Of a stretch of 64,000 nt of DNA, positions 52,405 to 61,070 are shown in pieces. The stretch is taken from contig NZ_CP058557.1 in assembly GCF_018141165.1 (NCBI RefSeq), forward strand, positions 2,852,001 through 2,916,000, given 5' to 3'. The notes beneath the pieces were generated by a model. The model saw only the letters and a program-made list of their open reading frames with translations, had not been told where the DNA came from and did not search any database. How positions within the stretch are numbered: the first letter of the stretch is position 1; every line of letters begins with the position of its first letter. Made by a program: the position numbers and the translations under genes. This DNA comes from Alkaliphilus sp. B6464 (lineage in GTDB: Bacteria > Bacillota > Clostridia > Peptostreptococcales > Natronincolaceae).

Positions 52405-55400
52405 TTAGCCACTAATAATTTTTTCGTAATTTACTTTCACTCCATCATCTAAATTTATATTTTTTATTTTATCAATAATTGACTCTTTATGTCTATGCAT
52501 ATATATTAAAAATTTAGAGTCTGCTTCTTTTTTACAATCTAACATCCAGTAAATTGGCCTTTTTTGATATATCTTTACATGATCTAAAAAGAAGTCCTTA
52601 AGAAAGTAACGTCTTAATTTTTCATTTGCAGTTTCATTTGTTTCTCCATATAAAACTGTAGCAACATAATTTAAGTTTTCCTCTAATGTCTCTTCTCCAA
52701 AGGTGATTTTTACAAACTCAATAAATCTACTTACTATATCATTTTTAGAAGATTTGTTCTCCGTAATAGGGATCATATTATCTGTTACAATATTAATAGA
52801 AGATTTTTTCCATCCACTCTTAGTATTTACTCTCCAAGCCCCATCTTGAAATTTAAATTTATACTTAAAATTTCCACCAGCATAAATAAGACCTTCCTCA
52901 TCTAGAGAATATCTGCCAAACATGCAACCTACTCCATATGAAATAAAGGATTTAATATCTCTTTCTTCCTTAGCTCTTTTAATTGTTATATTTTCATATT
53001 CAACTTCAGGAGTAAGCTCTTCCTGTATTCCATAAATATTAATAAATATACTATTTAACTTTTCTTCATTTTGCTTTAATCTATTAAATTGATATTCTGT
53101 AAAATCTGCCCAATTCTTATAAGCTTCCTTAATCGTTTTAGCTTTTAACTTATAATGTAATATCGGATGTTTTTTAAAATCCCATGAGATTTCAAAGGAA
53201 TCCCAGTCATTTTTTGAAATATTAATATTTTCAATAACTAAATTATCAATATCTCCATATATATTATTATCTACTGGTTCAATTATTGGTATGTTTTTTA
53301 TATCTCCAACTTGTATATTAAGACTAGGGTTTAAGAACTTCATATAATGATTTGATAATTTAGAAGCAACCAAGCCTAAAATGTAATAAAGCTTGCTTTT
53401 TTCAACAAATATCATAGATCCAGCAACATCAAAAATAAAGCCCTTTGGTGAAAGCCTAGGTCCAATATCCTTTCCAATAAAGGTATAGGTTATTCCTTCT
53501 TTGAAATAAAATTCTTCGTTTTTTATTGTTCTAGTATAATTGCCGTATAAATTTTCCGCGTACTCCTTAATTTCATAACCATTATTTTCCCAGTTTATAA
53601 CAAAACAATTATTGCCATACCATTTTCTATATCCTCCACCTTTATTATATGGGACCCATTTATAATTTAGGATATTAGAACTTGTATTAGAAAACCATAT
53701 TTTCTCCATATTTACCTCATACCAATATCTTAAAAACCTATTATTATCTGAAGTAGCCATACCCTGTCTAGGTTTCCCTATTTCATTTAATTTTTTGCCA
53801 TTTTCAAGGGTCTTAATCGTATTTTCTCCAATCCAGAATGCTATTTTACAACCTGGTATTCTTTTGAAAATATTTTGATCTATAATAAACTTATTCTCAC
53901 TGTTCTTTAGCACTTTACCTTCTACTTTTCTATCTCGCTCTCCTTCTCTATCAACTAATTTAATAAATGTAGATTCAGTCCCTACATTACATTTTCTAAT
54001 TACAAAAGTACTAATAGATACTGATGCATCTTTAAATCCATCATCCTCTAATTGAATCAAGCTTAGTAACTGATAGTTGTTAATTATATCCTTTCTTAAA
54101 TTCTCATAGGATGAAATAAATTGCCATACATTTGGAGTCATGAAACCAGCAAGGCCATTATCCTTTGTAAAATTCATATTCCTCATCATGAATACGGAAA
54201 ATAAATCATATTTATAGTCCCAATAGTGCTCTTCCACAAATCTTTTCAGTATATTATTAAATTTCCTTAGTCCACTGTAAGGGGGATTTGCCACAACTAC
54301 ATCATACTTCTGGCTCATAATCTTTCCCTGCTTAATCAAAAGAGGTAATTTCTCTAATATAATTTGTCTGTGTTGAAACTGAAATAGATCTGATGCGGGT
54401 AACCTCCTAATTTTTTCGATTTTCATTTCTAAGGACCCAAAGTCAATAGGTTTTATATTAAGTAATGCTCCATACTCTTTGGCATCTTGAAAAGTATTAA
54501 CTAAATACTCCACAGCCTCCCTAGAAACTTGACTTTCTAAATTAGATACCTCTGCGTTTATAAAAAAATCTATTGTCTCTTTAGAAATTTCGTTACTTTC
54601 TTGAATAGTTGCCAAGTTTAACCTCGGTTGATATTTAAAAATATTTTCATTTTTACTTCTTGCTTTCATTAAAAGTGCAAATGCTGCTAATTTTCCGACT
54701 CTGTCATCTATATCTAGTCCATAAAGATTTTTCTCCAATATAAGTATTGGAATTTCTTCTTTTGAATAACCTAAACTGGAGTAAATATCATAAAAAACAT
54801 CAAAGGCATGTACTAAAATATGTCCGCTCCCCATTGCAGGATCAAGCACCATTATTTTTTCAGGATCTAGGTCTGAACTTATACATTTTTTTAAGAATTC
54901 ATCATTTCTTAGATTAACATCTACATCTTCTATAAAGTACTCCCATTTTTTTCTTAACACTTCATTTGGATACGATTCTAGCCAGAGTTTTCCTAGGGAA
55001 TTTTCTACCATGTATTTAACAATCCATTTTGGTGTAAATATTTGTGTAGCAACAGGAATATTTTGTTTTGTTAGCTTTTTCTTTTTAAGATCTGAAAACA
55101 CCTCTTCTTTGCTTATTGAAAAGTAGTATTGATGAAGCCATCCTATTATTTCTATACCACAGTCACCTTTTTCTACTTCTAGTTTCTGTCCGCCACAACC
55201 TGATCCAATACTCCAATAGAATTCTTCTATATCTTGTAACACATCTATAATAATAGTGGATTTGTAAAAAATATTATCAGGGAATAATAACTCAATATAA
55301 TCCTCAATCTTTTCAAAAATTGTAGGCATTTGTTCTGCTAACTCATTACATATATTAATGAAAGCATATTTATCAAACTCATCCTTTTTAAAATTAAAGG

Positions 55401-55710
55401 ATATATAATCATTTACTTCCATAAACCTAATAGCTACTAATCGAATAAACCAAATATATGCAACATCCTCAATCAATTGTTCAAACCCATTTTCTTTAAT
55501 TTTATTAATCAAGTTGCTCCTTTGTTTTATTTCATATTTTTTAAAAGTTTTACTATCTTTTCCGCCTTTTACTTTAAAGCCATCTTCTAGATATTCAATA
55601 TCTAATATACAATTCTTTGTAATGCCAAGATCATAGATTCTTGCAATAATGCCTTCAGTCAATTTATGTCTTGCCTTAATGGCAAAATTTTTAATTGCTG
55701 TTTTATCCAT
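52405..55710 (-). CDS. pglX: PglX-like adenine-specific DNA methyltransferase, solitary
   Basis: 1101 residues. The start MDKTAIKNFAIKARHKLTE matches the conserved opening of BREX PglX proteins. The methyltransferase core has motif I VLDPAMGSGHILVHAFDVFY (about 289-308), YGLDIDDR, and the catalytic NPPY in VVVANPPYSG (about 473-482). A long target-recognition-like C-terminal half follows. Expected chemistry is N6-adenine methylation. No brxA, brxB, brxC, pglZ or brxL gene lies on either side, so here it is an orphan. AAGGAG precedes the ATG. Confidence 0.85.
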   Translation of the reverse strand: MDKTAIKNFAIKARHKLTEGIIARIYDLGITKNCILDIEYLEDGFKVKGGKDSKTFKKYEIKQRSNLINKIKENGFEQLIEDVAYIWFIRLVAIRFMEVNDYISFNFKKDEFDKYAFINICNELAEQMPTIFEKIEDYIELLFPDNIFYKSTIIIDVLQDIEEFYWSIGSGCGGQKLEVEKGDCGIEIIGWLHQYYFSISKEEVFSDLKKKKLTKQNIPVATQIFTPKWIVKYMVENSLGKLWLESYPNEVLRKKWEYFIEDVDVNLRNDEFLKKCISSDLDPEKIMVLDPAMGSGHILVHAFDVFYDIYSSLGYSKEEIPILILEKNLYGLDIDDRVGKLAAFALLMKARSKNENIFKYQPRLNLATIQESNEISKETIDFFINAEVSNLESQVSREAVEYLVNTFQDAKEYGALLNIKPIDFGSLEMKIEKIRRLPASDLFQFQHRQIILEKLPLLIKQGKIMSQKYDVVVANPPYSGLRKFNNILKRFVEEHYWDYKYDLFSVFMMRNMNFTKDNGLAGFMTPNVWQFISSYENLRKDIINNYQLLSLIQLEDDGFKDASVSISTFVIRKCNVGTESTFIKLVDREGERDRKVEGKVLKNSENKFIIDQNIFKRIPGCKIAFWIGENTIKTLENGKKLNEIGKPRQGMATSDNNRFLRYWYEVNMEKIWFSNTSSNILNYKWVPYNKGGGYRKWYGNNCFVINWENNGYEIKEYAENLYGNYTRTIKNEEFYFKEGITYTFIGKDIGPRLSPKGFIFDVAGSMIFVEKSKLYYILGLVASKLSNHYMKFLNPSLNIQVGDIKNIPIIEPVDNNIYGDIDNLVIENINISKNDWDSFEISWDFKKHPILHYKLKAKTIKEAYKNWADFTEYQFNRLKQNEEKLNSIFINIYGIQEELTPEVEYENITIKRAKEERDIKSFISYGVGCMFGRYSLDEEGLIYAGGNFKYKFKFQDGAWRVNTKSGWKKSSINIVTDNMIPITENKSSKNDIVSRFIEFVKITFGEETLEENLNYVATVLYGETNETANEKLRRYFLKDFFLDHVKIYQKRPIYWMLDCKKEADSKFLIYMHRHKESIIDKIKNINLDDGVKVNYEKIISG

Positions 55711-55900
55711 CTATATTTCTCCTTATTACTTATATATTTTAATATATATTTCTTCCATACCATGGGGCAATCCTTTCTGATATAATAATTATAAAATTCT
55801 ACAAACTTAGCTTAAATCCTTTTTTATCTTCGGTTATTGCCCGTAATATTGATAATGTGCTAAAATTAACTTAATCTATGCTAATATTGGAGGCGAAATT

Positions 55901-57571
55901 ATGGAGATATTTAAAATTGCATTAGATCTTGTAAATAGTCTTTCTCTAATGTTTGTTATAACCTTTCTATTATCAAAAACTAATTCATTTAAAAATTTAG
56001 TTTTAAATAAACAAAATACTTTTTATAATAAAATATTTTTAACTATAATATTTGGACTTTTTGGTATTTTTGGTACCTACTATGGGTTTCCCATAGATGG
56101 TGCTATTGCCAATTCTAGAGCAATAGGGGTTGTAGTAGCAGGATTATTGGGTGGTCCATTTGTAGGTATTGGCTCTGGACTTATTTCAGGTATCCATAGA
56201 TGGGCTATCGATATTGGAGGGTTTACAGCCCTTGCATGTATGTTATCTACTATTTGCGAAGGTATAATTGGAAGTATTGCATATAAGTACAAAAATAAAG
56301 TAAAAAGAAAGTGGCTACTAGGATTTTATATTACTGTATTAGCAGAAATACTACAGATGATCATTGTAATCTGTGTGGCTAAACCCTATGCTTTAGCCAT
56401 TAAGCTAGTAGGAAAAATAATTATGCCTATGACATTAGTAAACTCTGTAGGTGTTGCATTGTTTATCATACTTTTGGAAAACATTTATAAGGAACAACAA
56501 AGGGAAGCTGCGGCCCAATCAGAATTAGCTCTAAAAATTGCAGACAAAACACTACCAATATTAAGAAATGGTATTAACAGAGAAACTGCTTTAGCCACTT
56601 GCAATATAATACATTCAATAGCGAAGGTAGATGCAGTAGCAATTACCGAAGGCTCTGAAATTCTTGCCCACGTTGGCATTGGTTCAGACCATCACTTACC
56701 TGGGGAAATGATAAAGACATCCGTTACTAAAACAGTACTTGAGACTGAAAAATCTATTATTGTAGACAATCATAACAAAATTGGATGTCAAAATAAATCC
56801 TGTAAACTTAACTCTGTTATCATTGTCCCTTTATTTAAAAAAGATCGAGTTATAGGAGTATTAAAAATATATAAAACTAAAGAAAATGGCATTTCAGATG
56901 TAGATGTACAATTAGCTGAAGGATTAGCTAAACTTTTTTCAACTCAAATTGAACTTGCAGAGATAGATTATAATGCTCAGCTTTTATCTAAAGCCGAGCT
57001 GAAAGCGTTGCAAGCTCAAATTAATCCCCATTTTCTTTTTAATGCATTAAACACTATAGTATCTATGTGTAGAATAAATCCTGAAATTGCCAGAAAGCTA
57101 TTAATAAATCTAGGTAATTTCTTGAGAGAAAGCTTTAAAGAAAACAATGATATAGTTGATATAAATAATGAAATAAAACATGTGGAAGCCTATTTAGAAA
57201 TTGAACAGGCAAGGTTTGGAGATAAATTAAAAGTAGTCTATGATATAAATACTGATAACTTTCAAATTCCCCACCTAATACTGCAACCATTAGTAGAAAA
57301 TGCTGTTAAGCACGGTATATACCCTAAAAAAGAAGGTGGAACAATTGCTATAGCTATAAGGGATTATGGAGATTGCTATAATATAAAAATTGAAGACAAT
57401 GGTGTTGGATTTGATCAGCCCTTTGAAAAACCTACTAATCATGGAATAGGAATAAACAATATAGATAAGAGGCTTAAATCTATATATGGGAGTGATTATG
57501 GACTGAAAATTGAAAGCAAGAAAAGCTTAGGCACTAAAGTTTTAGTTAATATTCCAAAAAGGAGTGCTTAA
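55901..57571 (+). CDS. lytS: LytS-family sensor histidine kinase (BtsS/LytS type)
   Basis: 556 residues: six membrane segments of the 5TMR-LYT type (to about 200, with GFPIDGAIANSRAIGVVVAGLLGGP), a GAF domain (about 215-355), the His-kinase box INPHFLFNALNTI with the phospho-accepting His (about 379), and an HATPase domain (LVENAVKHG and DNGVGF). GGAGG precedes the ATG. The response regulator follows after 2 bases and the CstA-type transporter after that. This matches E. coli BtsSR-BtsT, which senses pyruvate. Pyruvate as the signal is inferred here. Confidence 0.92.
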   Translation: MEIFKIALDLVNSLSLMFVITFLLSKTNSFKNLVLNKQNTFYNKIFLTIIFGLFGIFGTYYGFPIDGAIANSRAIGVVVAGLLGGPFVGIGSGLISGIHRWAIDIGGFTALACMLSTICEGIIGSIAYKYKNKVKRKWLLGFYITVLAEILQMIIVICVAKPYALAIKLVGKIIMPMTLVNSVGVALFIILLENIYKEQQREAAAQSELALKIADKTLPILRNGINRETALATCNIIHSIAKVDAVAITEGSEILAHVGIGSDHHLPGEMIKTSVTKTVLETEKSIIVDNHNKIGCQNKSCKLNSVIIVPLFKKDRVIGVLKIYKTKENGISDVDVQLAEGLAKLFSTQIELAEIDYNAQLLSKAELKALQAQINPHFLFNALNTIVSMCRINPEIARKLLINLGNFLRESFKENNDIVDINNEIKHVEAYLEIEQARFGDKLKVVYDINTDNFQIPHLILQPLVENAVKHGIYPKKEGGTIAIAIRDYGDCYNIKIEDNGVGFDQPFEKPTNHGIGINNIDKRLKSIYGSDYGLKIESKKSLGTKVLVNIPKRSA

Positions 57572-57573
57572 TA

Positions 57574-58314
57574 TTGAATATAAGAGCTGTAATAATTGAT
57601 GATGAATATTTATCAATTGAAGAACTAACATTTTTACTATCTAAAATCCATTATATAGATATTGTCGGAAAGGCTGATTGTGGGATTGAAGGACTAGATC
57701 TTGTAAAAAAACTAAGGCCAGATTTAGTTTTTGTTGATGTAAGGATGCCTGATATTGATGGGATTCAACTTAGCAAAGAAATTAATAAACTAAATATTGA
57801 ATGTAAAATTATTTTTACTACCGCCTATGACCAATATGCGATAGAAGCCTTTGATGTAGATGCCATTGATTATATATTAAAGCCCTACGAAGAAGAAAGA
57901 GTTTTAAAGGCAGTTTCTAAGGTAAGATATATAATAGAAAACAATTATACAAATAATAATAAAGTATCAACAAACAATATTTCTCTTAATAAACTTCCTG
58001 TGCTAAAGGATGATAAGCTACTTTTAATAGATGTAGAGGACATTCTTCTAATATATACAGAGGATCGAAATATATTTATAAAAACAAATAAAGAGACATT
58101 TTCCTCTAGCAGTTCTCTACAAGAACTAGAAGAAAAACTTAACGAAAAAGGTTTTTTTAGAACCCATAGGAGTTATTTAGTTAATCTTAATAAGATAAGA
58201 GAAATTTCACCATGGTTCAATGGCTCCTATGTAGCAATTGTAGAAGGAATTAATGATGAAATACCAATAAGTAGAAATCAAGTGAAACTATTTAAACAAA
58301 TATTAGGAATTTAA
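57574..58314 (+). CDS. lytT: LytTR-family response regulator
   Basis: 246 residues: receiver domain with the acidic pocket IDDE (about 9-12), the phospho-accepting Asp in LVFVDVRMPDIDG (about 53) and Lys in DYILKPYEEE (about 103). A LytTR DNA-binding domain follows (about 140-244, with FFRTHRSYLVNLNKI). The start is a TTG behind AAGGAG, 2 bases after the kinase gene's stop. It probably activates the transporter gene downstream. I could not point to a certain binding-site pair in the 130-base spacer. Confidence 0.93.
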   Translation: MNIRAVIIDDEYLSIEELTFLLSKIHYIDIVGKADCGIEGLDLVKKLRPDLVFVDVRMPDIDGIQLSKEINKLNIECKIIFTTAYDQYAIEAFDVDAIDYILKPYEEERVLKAVSKVRYIIENNYTNNNKVSTNNISLNKLPVLKDDKLLLIDVEDILLIYTEDRNIFIKTNKETFSSSSSLQELEEKLNEKGFFRTHRSYLVNLNKIREISPWFNGSYVAIVEGINDEIPISRNQVKLFKQILGI

Positions 58315-58330
58315 TACTAGCCTTTCGACG

Positions 58331-58366
58331 CAAAAAACGGGTCTTTTAGATCTGTTTTTTGTTATT
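58331..58366 (+). terminator. Terminator of the lytS-lytT pair
   Basis: CAAAAAACGGGTC (58331-58343) pairs with GATCTGTTTTTTG (58349-58361) over 5 bases, with two G-U pairs, and the right arm itself contains the T run. It separates the regulatory genes from the transporter gene, which implies independent expression of the latter. Confidence 0.75.
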
Positions 58367-58446
58367 TGGTGCTTTTTTTGACTTTTTGAGAATAAAGAAT
58401 TATAAGATAATTAATGGAATATTAATAAATTAAGGAGGAGAAAAAA

Positions 58447-59946
58447 ATGACAACTTTTCTTATTGGGCTAGCAATACTTATTATTGGCGGACTTATTTAT
58501 GGAAAATACTGTGAGAGTGTTTTTGGTCCTGACGATAGACCTACGCCAGCTGTTAGTAAGGCTGATGGTGTAGACTATGTAGTAATGAAATCATGGAAAA
58601 ACAGTTTAGTGCAATTATTAAACATAGCAGGTACTGGGCCTATTCTGGGACCTATCCAAGGTATTTTATTTGGACCTATAGCATTTTTAACTATACCCCT
58701 TGGATGTGTTCTTGCCGGTTCTATGCATGATTATTTCTCTGGAATGATCTCTATGAGAAATGGTGGAGCTCAAATGCCTAAGATGGTAAATAAGTACTTA
58801 GGCGGTGGGGTTCATAAGGTATACAATATTATTATGTGGGTATTGATGCTTTTAGTTGGAGCCGTTTTTGTTTATACACCTGGAGACTTAATAGTTACTG
58901 AGTTAATTGGCCAGGAAGCTGTTGCTTCAAATAAGGTATTGTGGATAGTATATGGTGCTATATTTCTTTATTATCTAATTGCAACCTTATTCCCAATAGA
59001 TGCAATTATTGGTAAGGTGTATCCGGTGTTTGGTGGAATTCTTATACTATCAGCTGTTGGGGTTTTTGTAGGAATAATAATGGATGGTGGAGCGAATCTT
59101 ACAAATTTAGCTTTAAATGCTAACATATTCTCTCAACATCCTTCTAAACTTCCATTTATGCCTATATTCTTTATCACTGTTGCCTGTGGTATAATGTCAG
59201 GATTCCATTCAAGTCAAGCAACATTACTTTCTAGAACTGTTAAGAGTGAAAAAGAAGGAAAAATGACATTCTTTAACATGATGTTAGTAGAAGGATTTAT
59301 CGCCATGGTATGGGCTGCAGGAGCTATGATATTATTTAATAGAGGAACAGCTCTTGACACAAATGCAACTCTAATGATAGGTCTTGTTTCAAGAGAATTC
59401 CTAGGAAGTATAGGAGCAATCTTTGCGATTATCGGGGTTATAGTACTTCCTATAACATCAGGAGATACTGCATTTAGATCTTTAAGACTTATGATTGCAG
59501 AACAATTCAATATAGATCAAAGTGATGCTAAAAAGAGAGTCGCTGTTACTGCCGCTATATTTGTGCCAGCACTTCTAATATTAGGATATGCTAAATTAAA
59601 TCCAGCTGGGTTTAACATACTATGGAGATACTTTGCTTGGACAAACCAAACAGTTGGAATATTTGCACTGGCAATGATTACAGTTTACCTATCTATTCAT
59701 AAGAGAAACTATTGGATATCATTGATACCAGGTATGTTATATACATTTGTTATATCTAGTTATATCTTCCATGCTCCTATAGGATTTGGTTTAGAAGGCC
59801 GAATTGGTTCTATGTTTGGACTTAGCCCAGATAGTTATATGATTTCTTATGTATTAGGTGCAATTTGTGTATTACTTTACACATTTGGTATTTTTAAAAG
59901 AGCTTCTAATAAAGAAGAACAAATCTTACAAAATGCATTAGATTAA
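58447..59946 (+). CDS. cstA: CstA-family carbon starvation / pyruvate transporter
   Basis: Polytopic membrane protein of 499 residues, shorter than E. coli CstA (701). It starts MTTFLIGLAILIIGGLIYGKYCES, and the family motifs LLNIAGTGPILGPIQG and PITSGDTAFRSLRLMIAEQF are present. E. coli relatives carry pyruvate or peptides. AAGGAGGAG precedes the ATG. Together with the preceding LytS/LytT pair it forms a sensor-transporter unit. Pyruvate is the best candidate substrate by analogy with BtsT. Confidence 0.9.
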   Translation: MTTFLIGLAILIIGGLIYGKYCESVFGPDDRPTPAVSKADGVDYVVMKSWKNSLVQLLNIAGTGPILGPIQGILFGPIAFLTIPLGCVLAGSMHDYFSGMISMRNGGAQMPKMVNKYLGGGVHKVYNIIMWVLMLLVGAVFVYTPGDLIVTELIGQEAVASNKVLWIVYGAIFLYYLIATLFPIDAIIGKVYPVFGGILILSAVGVFVGIIMDGGANLTNLALNANIFSQHPSKLPFMPIFFITVACGIMSGFHSSQATLLSRTVKSEKEGKMTFFNMMLVEGFIAMVWAAGAMILFNRGTALDTNATLMIGLVSREFLGSIGAIFAIIGVIVLPITSGDTAFRSLRLMIAEQFNIDQSDAKKRVAVTAAIFVPALLILGYAKLNPAGFNILWRYFAWTNQTVGIFALAMITVYLSIHKRNYWISLIPGMLYTFVISSYIFHAPIGFGLEGRIGSMFGLSPDSYMISYVLGAICVLLYTFGIFKRASNKEEQILQNALD

Positions 59947-59961
59947 AATAGTATATAATTT

Positions 59962-59996
59962 AAACAGGATTACCTTTGAAAGTAATCCTGTTTTTT
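59962..59996 (+). terminator. Intrinsic terminator of cstA
   Basis: AAACAGGATTAC (59962-59973) pairs with GTAATCCTGTTT (59982-59993) over an 8-base loop, and the right arm runs into TTTTTT. Confidence 0.92.
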
Positions 59997-60018
59997 GTAT
60001 GACTACAGCAGTAAATAC

Positions 60019-60058
60019 TTAAAGGGACTATCCTTGATATTAGCGATAGTCCCTTTAA
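60019..60058 (-). terminator. Hairpin after the MscL-tail ORF
   Basis: A perfect 14-bp stem (60019-60032 with 60045-60058), core AAAGGGACTATC, lies 34 bases after the stop of the small minus-strand ORF. The T content after it on the minus strand is low. It may also back up the cstA terminator on the plus strand. Confidence 0.6.
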
Positions 60059-60091
60059 TATTTAATGAAAGTTTGTATTTACTTTCACTTT

Positions 60092-60208
60092 CTATTTTGC
60101 TTCAACCTTGTTTTGTTTTAAAATATCTCTTATTTCTTCTAATAAAAGTTCTTCCTTTGATGGTTTCGGTGGTGCTTGTGGTGCAAATTTTTTAAACTCA
60201 TTTAACAT
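60092..60208 (-). CDS. 38-residue ORF resembling the C-terminal bundle of MscL
   Basis: Starts ATG at 60208 behind TAGGA and reads MLNEFKKFAPQAPPKPSKEE followed by LLLEEIRDILKQNKVEAK. The segment APPKPSKEELLLEEIRDILK matches the conserved cytoplasmic tail of the large mechanosensitive channel MscL, a proline linker and then the (E/K)E-x-LL-x-EIRDLLK helix that forms a pentameric bundle. The membrane part of MscL is missing, and an in-frame stop lies 11 codons upstream. It is either a decayed mscL remnant or a short gene expressing only the tail. A hairpin follows it. Confidence 0.6.
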   Translation of the reverse strand: MLNEFKKFAPQAPPKPSKEELLLEEIRDILKQNKVEAK

Positions 60209-60241
60209 GAAATTCCTATCTTTGTAATAATTTTATTTGTT

Positions 60242-60508
60242 TTATCCTCTTATTAAATCTTTTATTCGTTTTTGTATATATTTTAAATCATAAGATATAA
60301 AATCTTTTTTTCCATTTACAATTATCGCTTCATCATCTATTCTATATTTTATAGTGAAATATCTTTTTTCTGCCTCTTCATCTATTTTATCACCATAACT
60401 ATCATACTTTTCATATTTCCACTGTCTTCCCTCTTGATAAATAATAAAATTCAACTTACCTTCTTCTAAGTCTTGTTGTATTTCTTCCGCTAATTCCTGC
60501 AATCTCAT
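60242..60508 (-). CDS. Uncharacterised 88-residue protein
   Basis: A strong CAGGAGG site precedes the ATG. The product is small, charged and soluble (MRLQELAEEIQQDLEEG at the start, then a strand-rich middle IIYQEGRQWKYEKYDSYGD and a basic C-terminal helix). No known domain is recognised and there is no signal peptide. It lies 33 bases upstream of the MscL-tail ORF on the same strand and may share its transcript. Confidence 0.65.
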   Translation of the reverse strand: MRLQELAEEIQQDLEEGKLNFIIYQEGRQWKYEKYDSYGDKIDEEAEKRYFTIKYRIDDEAIIVNGKKDFISYDLKYIQKRIKDLIRG

Positions 60509-60689
60509 TTAAAAACCTCCTGATAATCTCAGTTTATCTTTTACATAATTAAGATAATAAACTTTTGTGCTTCATATGTCAATAGGTTGAAATATAAATC
60601 ATTATATATTATAAGCTCTGGCAATAATTTAATGTATACTACTCATTAATTTGGATAAGATGATATAGTTATTGTTTTAAATTAGTACC

Positions 60690-60724
60690 TTGCATTAAAA
60701 GGTAGTATATTATATAATGTACTA
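60690..60724 (+). promoter_or_regulatory. padR promoter with overlapping operator palindrome
   Basis: TTGCAT (60690-60695), 17 bases, then a perfect TATAAT (60713-60718). A 22-bp palindrome with one mismatch, half-sites TAGTATATTAT and ATAATGTACTA (60703-60724), covers the -10, ending 25 bases before the padR start. A binding protein here would block RNA polymerase, so PadR autorepression is likely. Confidence 0.75.
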
Positions 60725-60749
60725 AAGAATATAATAGGGAGAGAAACTT

Positions 60750-61070
60750 ATGAACATACAATTTAAAAAAGGCGTACTAGAACTTTGTGTTCTTTCCTTG
60801 CTAGTTAAAAGAGATTATTATGGCTATGAGTTAGTAGAGCATATTTCTATATTCATAAGCATATCTGAAGGAACTATCTACCCTTTACTTAGAAGATTTC
60901 GTACAGAGGGATATGTAACTACTTACTTACAAGAATCTCAAGAAGGTCCACCTAGAAAGTATTACAAAATAACTTCTAAAGGCAAGGAAGTATATGATGA
61001 ATTAGAAATAGAATGGGAAAGTTTCGTTAATGGGGTTAATAATATTATAAGGGGTGTTTTTAATGAATAG
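60750..61070 (+). CDS. PadR-family transcriptional repressor
   Basis: 106-residue winged-helix regulator with the full PadR core: [39 protein letters not shown] (recognition helix and wing), [20 protein letters not shown]. Its last 8 bases overlap the following DUF1700/DUF4097 gene, an arrangement widely seen in Firmicutes, where the membrane protein is the partner of the regulator. GGGAGAG precedes the ATG. The effector is unknown. Confidence 0.93.
   Translation: MNIQFKKGVLELCVLSLLVKRDYYGYELVEHISIFISISEGTIYPLLRRFRTEGYVTTYLQESQEGPPRKYYKITSKGKEVYDELEIEWESFVNGVNNIIRGVFNE

Noticed and set aside
52405-55710. Full BREX defence locus
   Set aside because: Only the PglX-like gene is present. The neighbours within the window are a lipoprotein and a two-component system.
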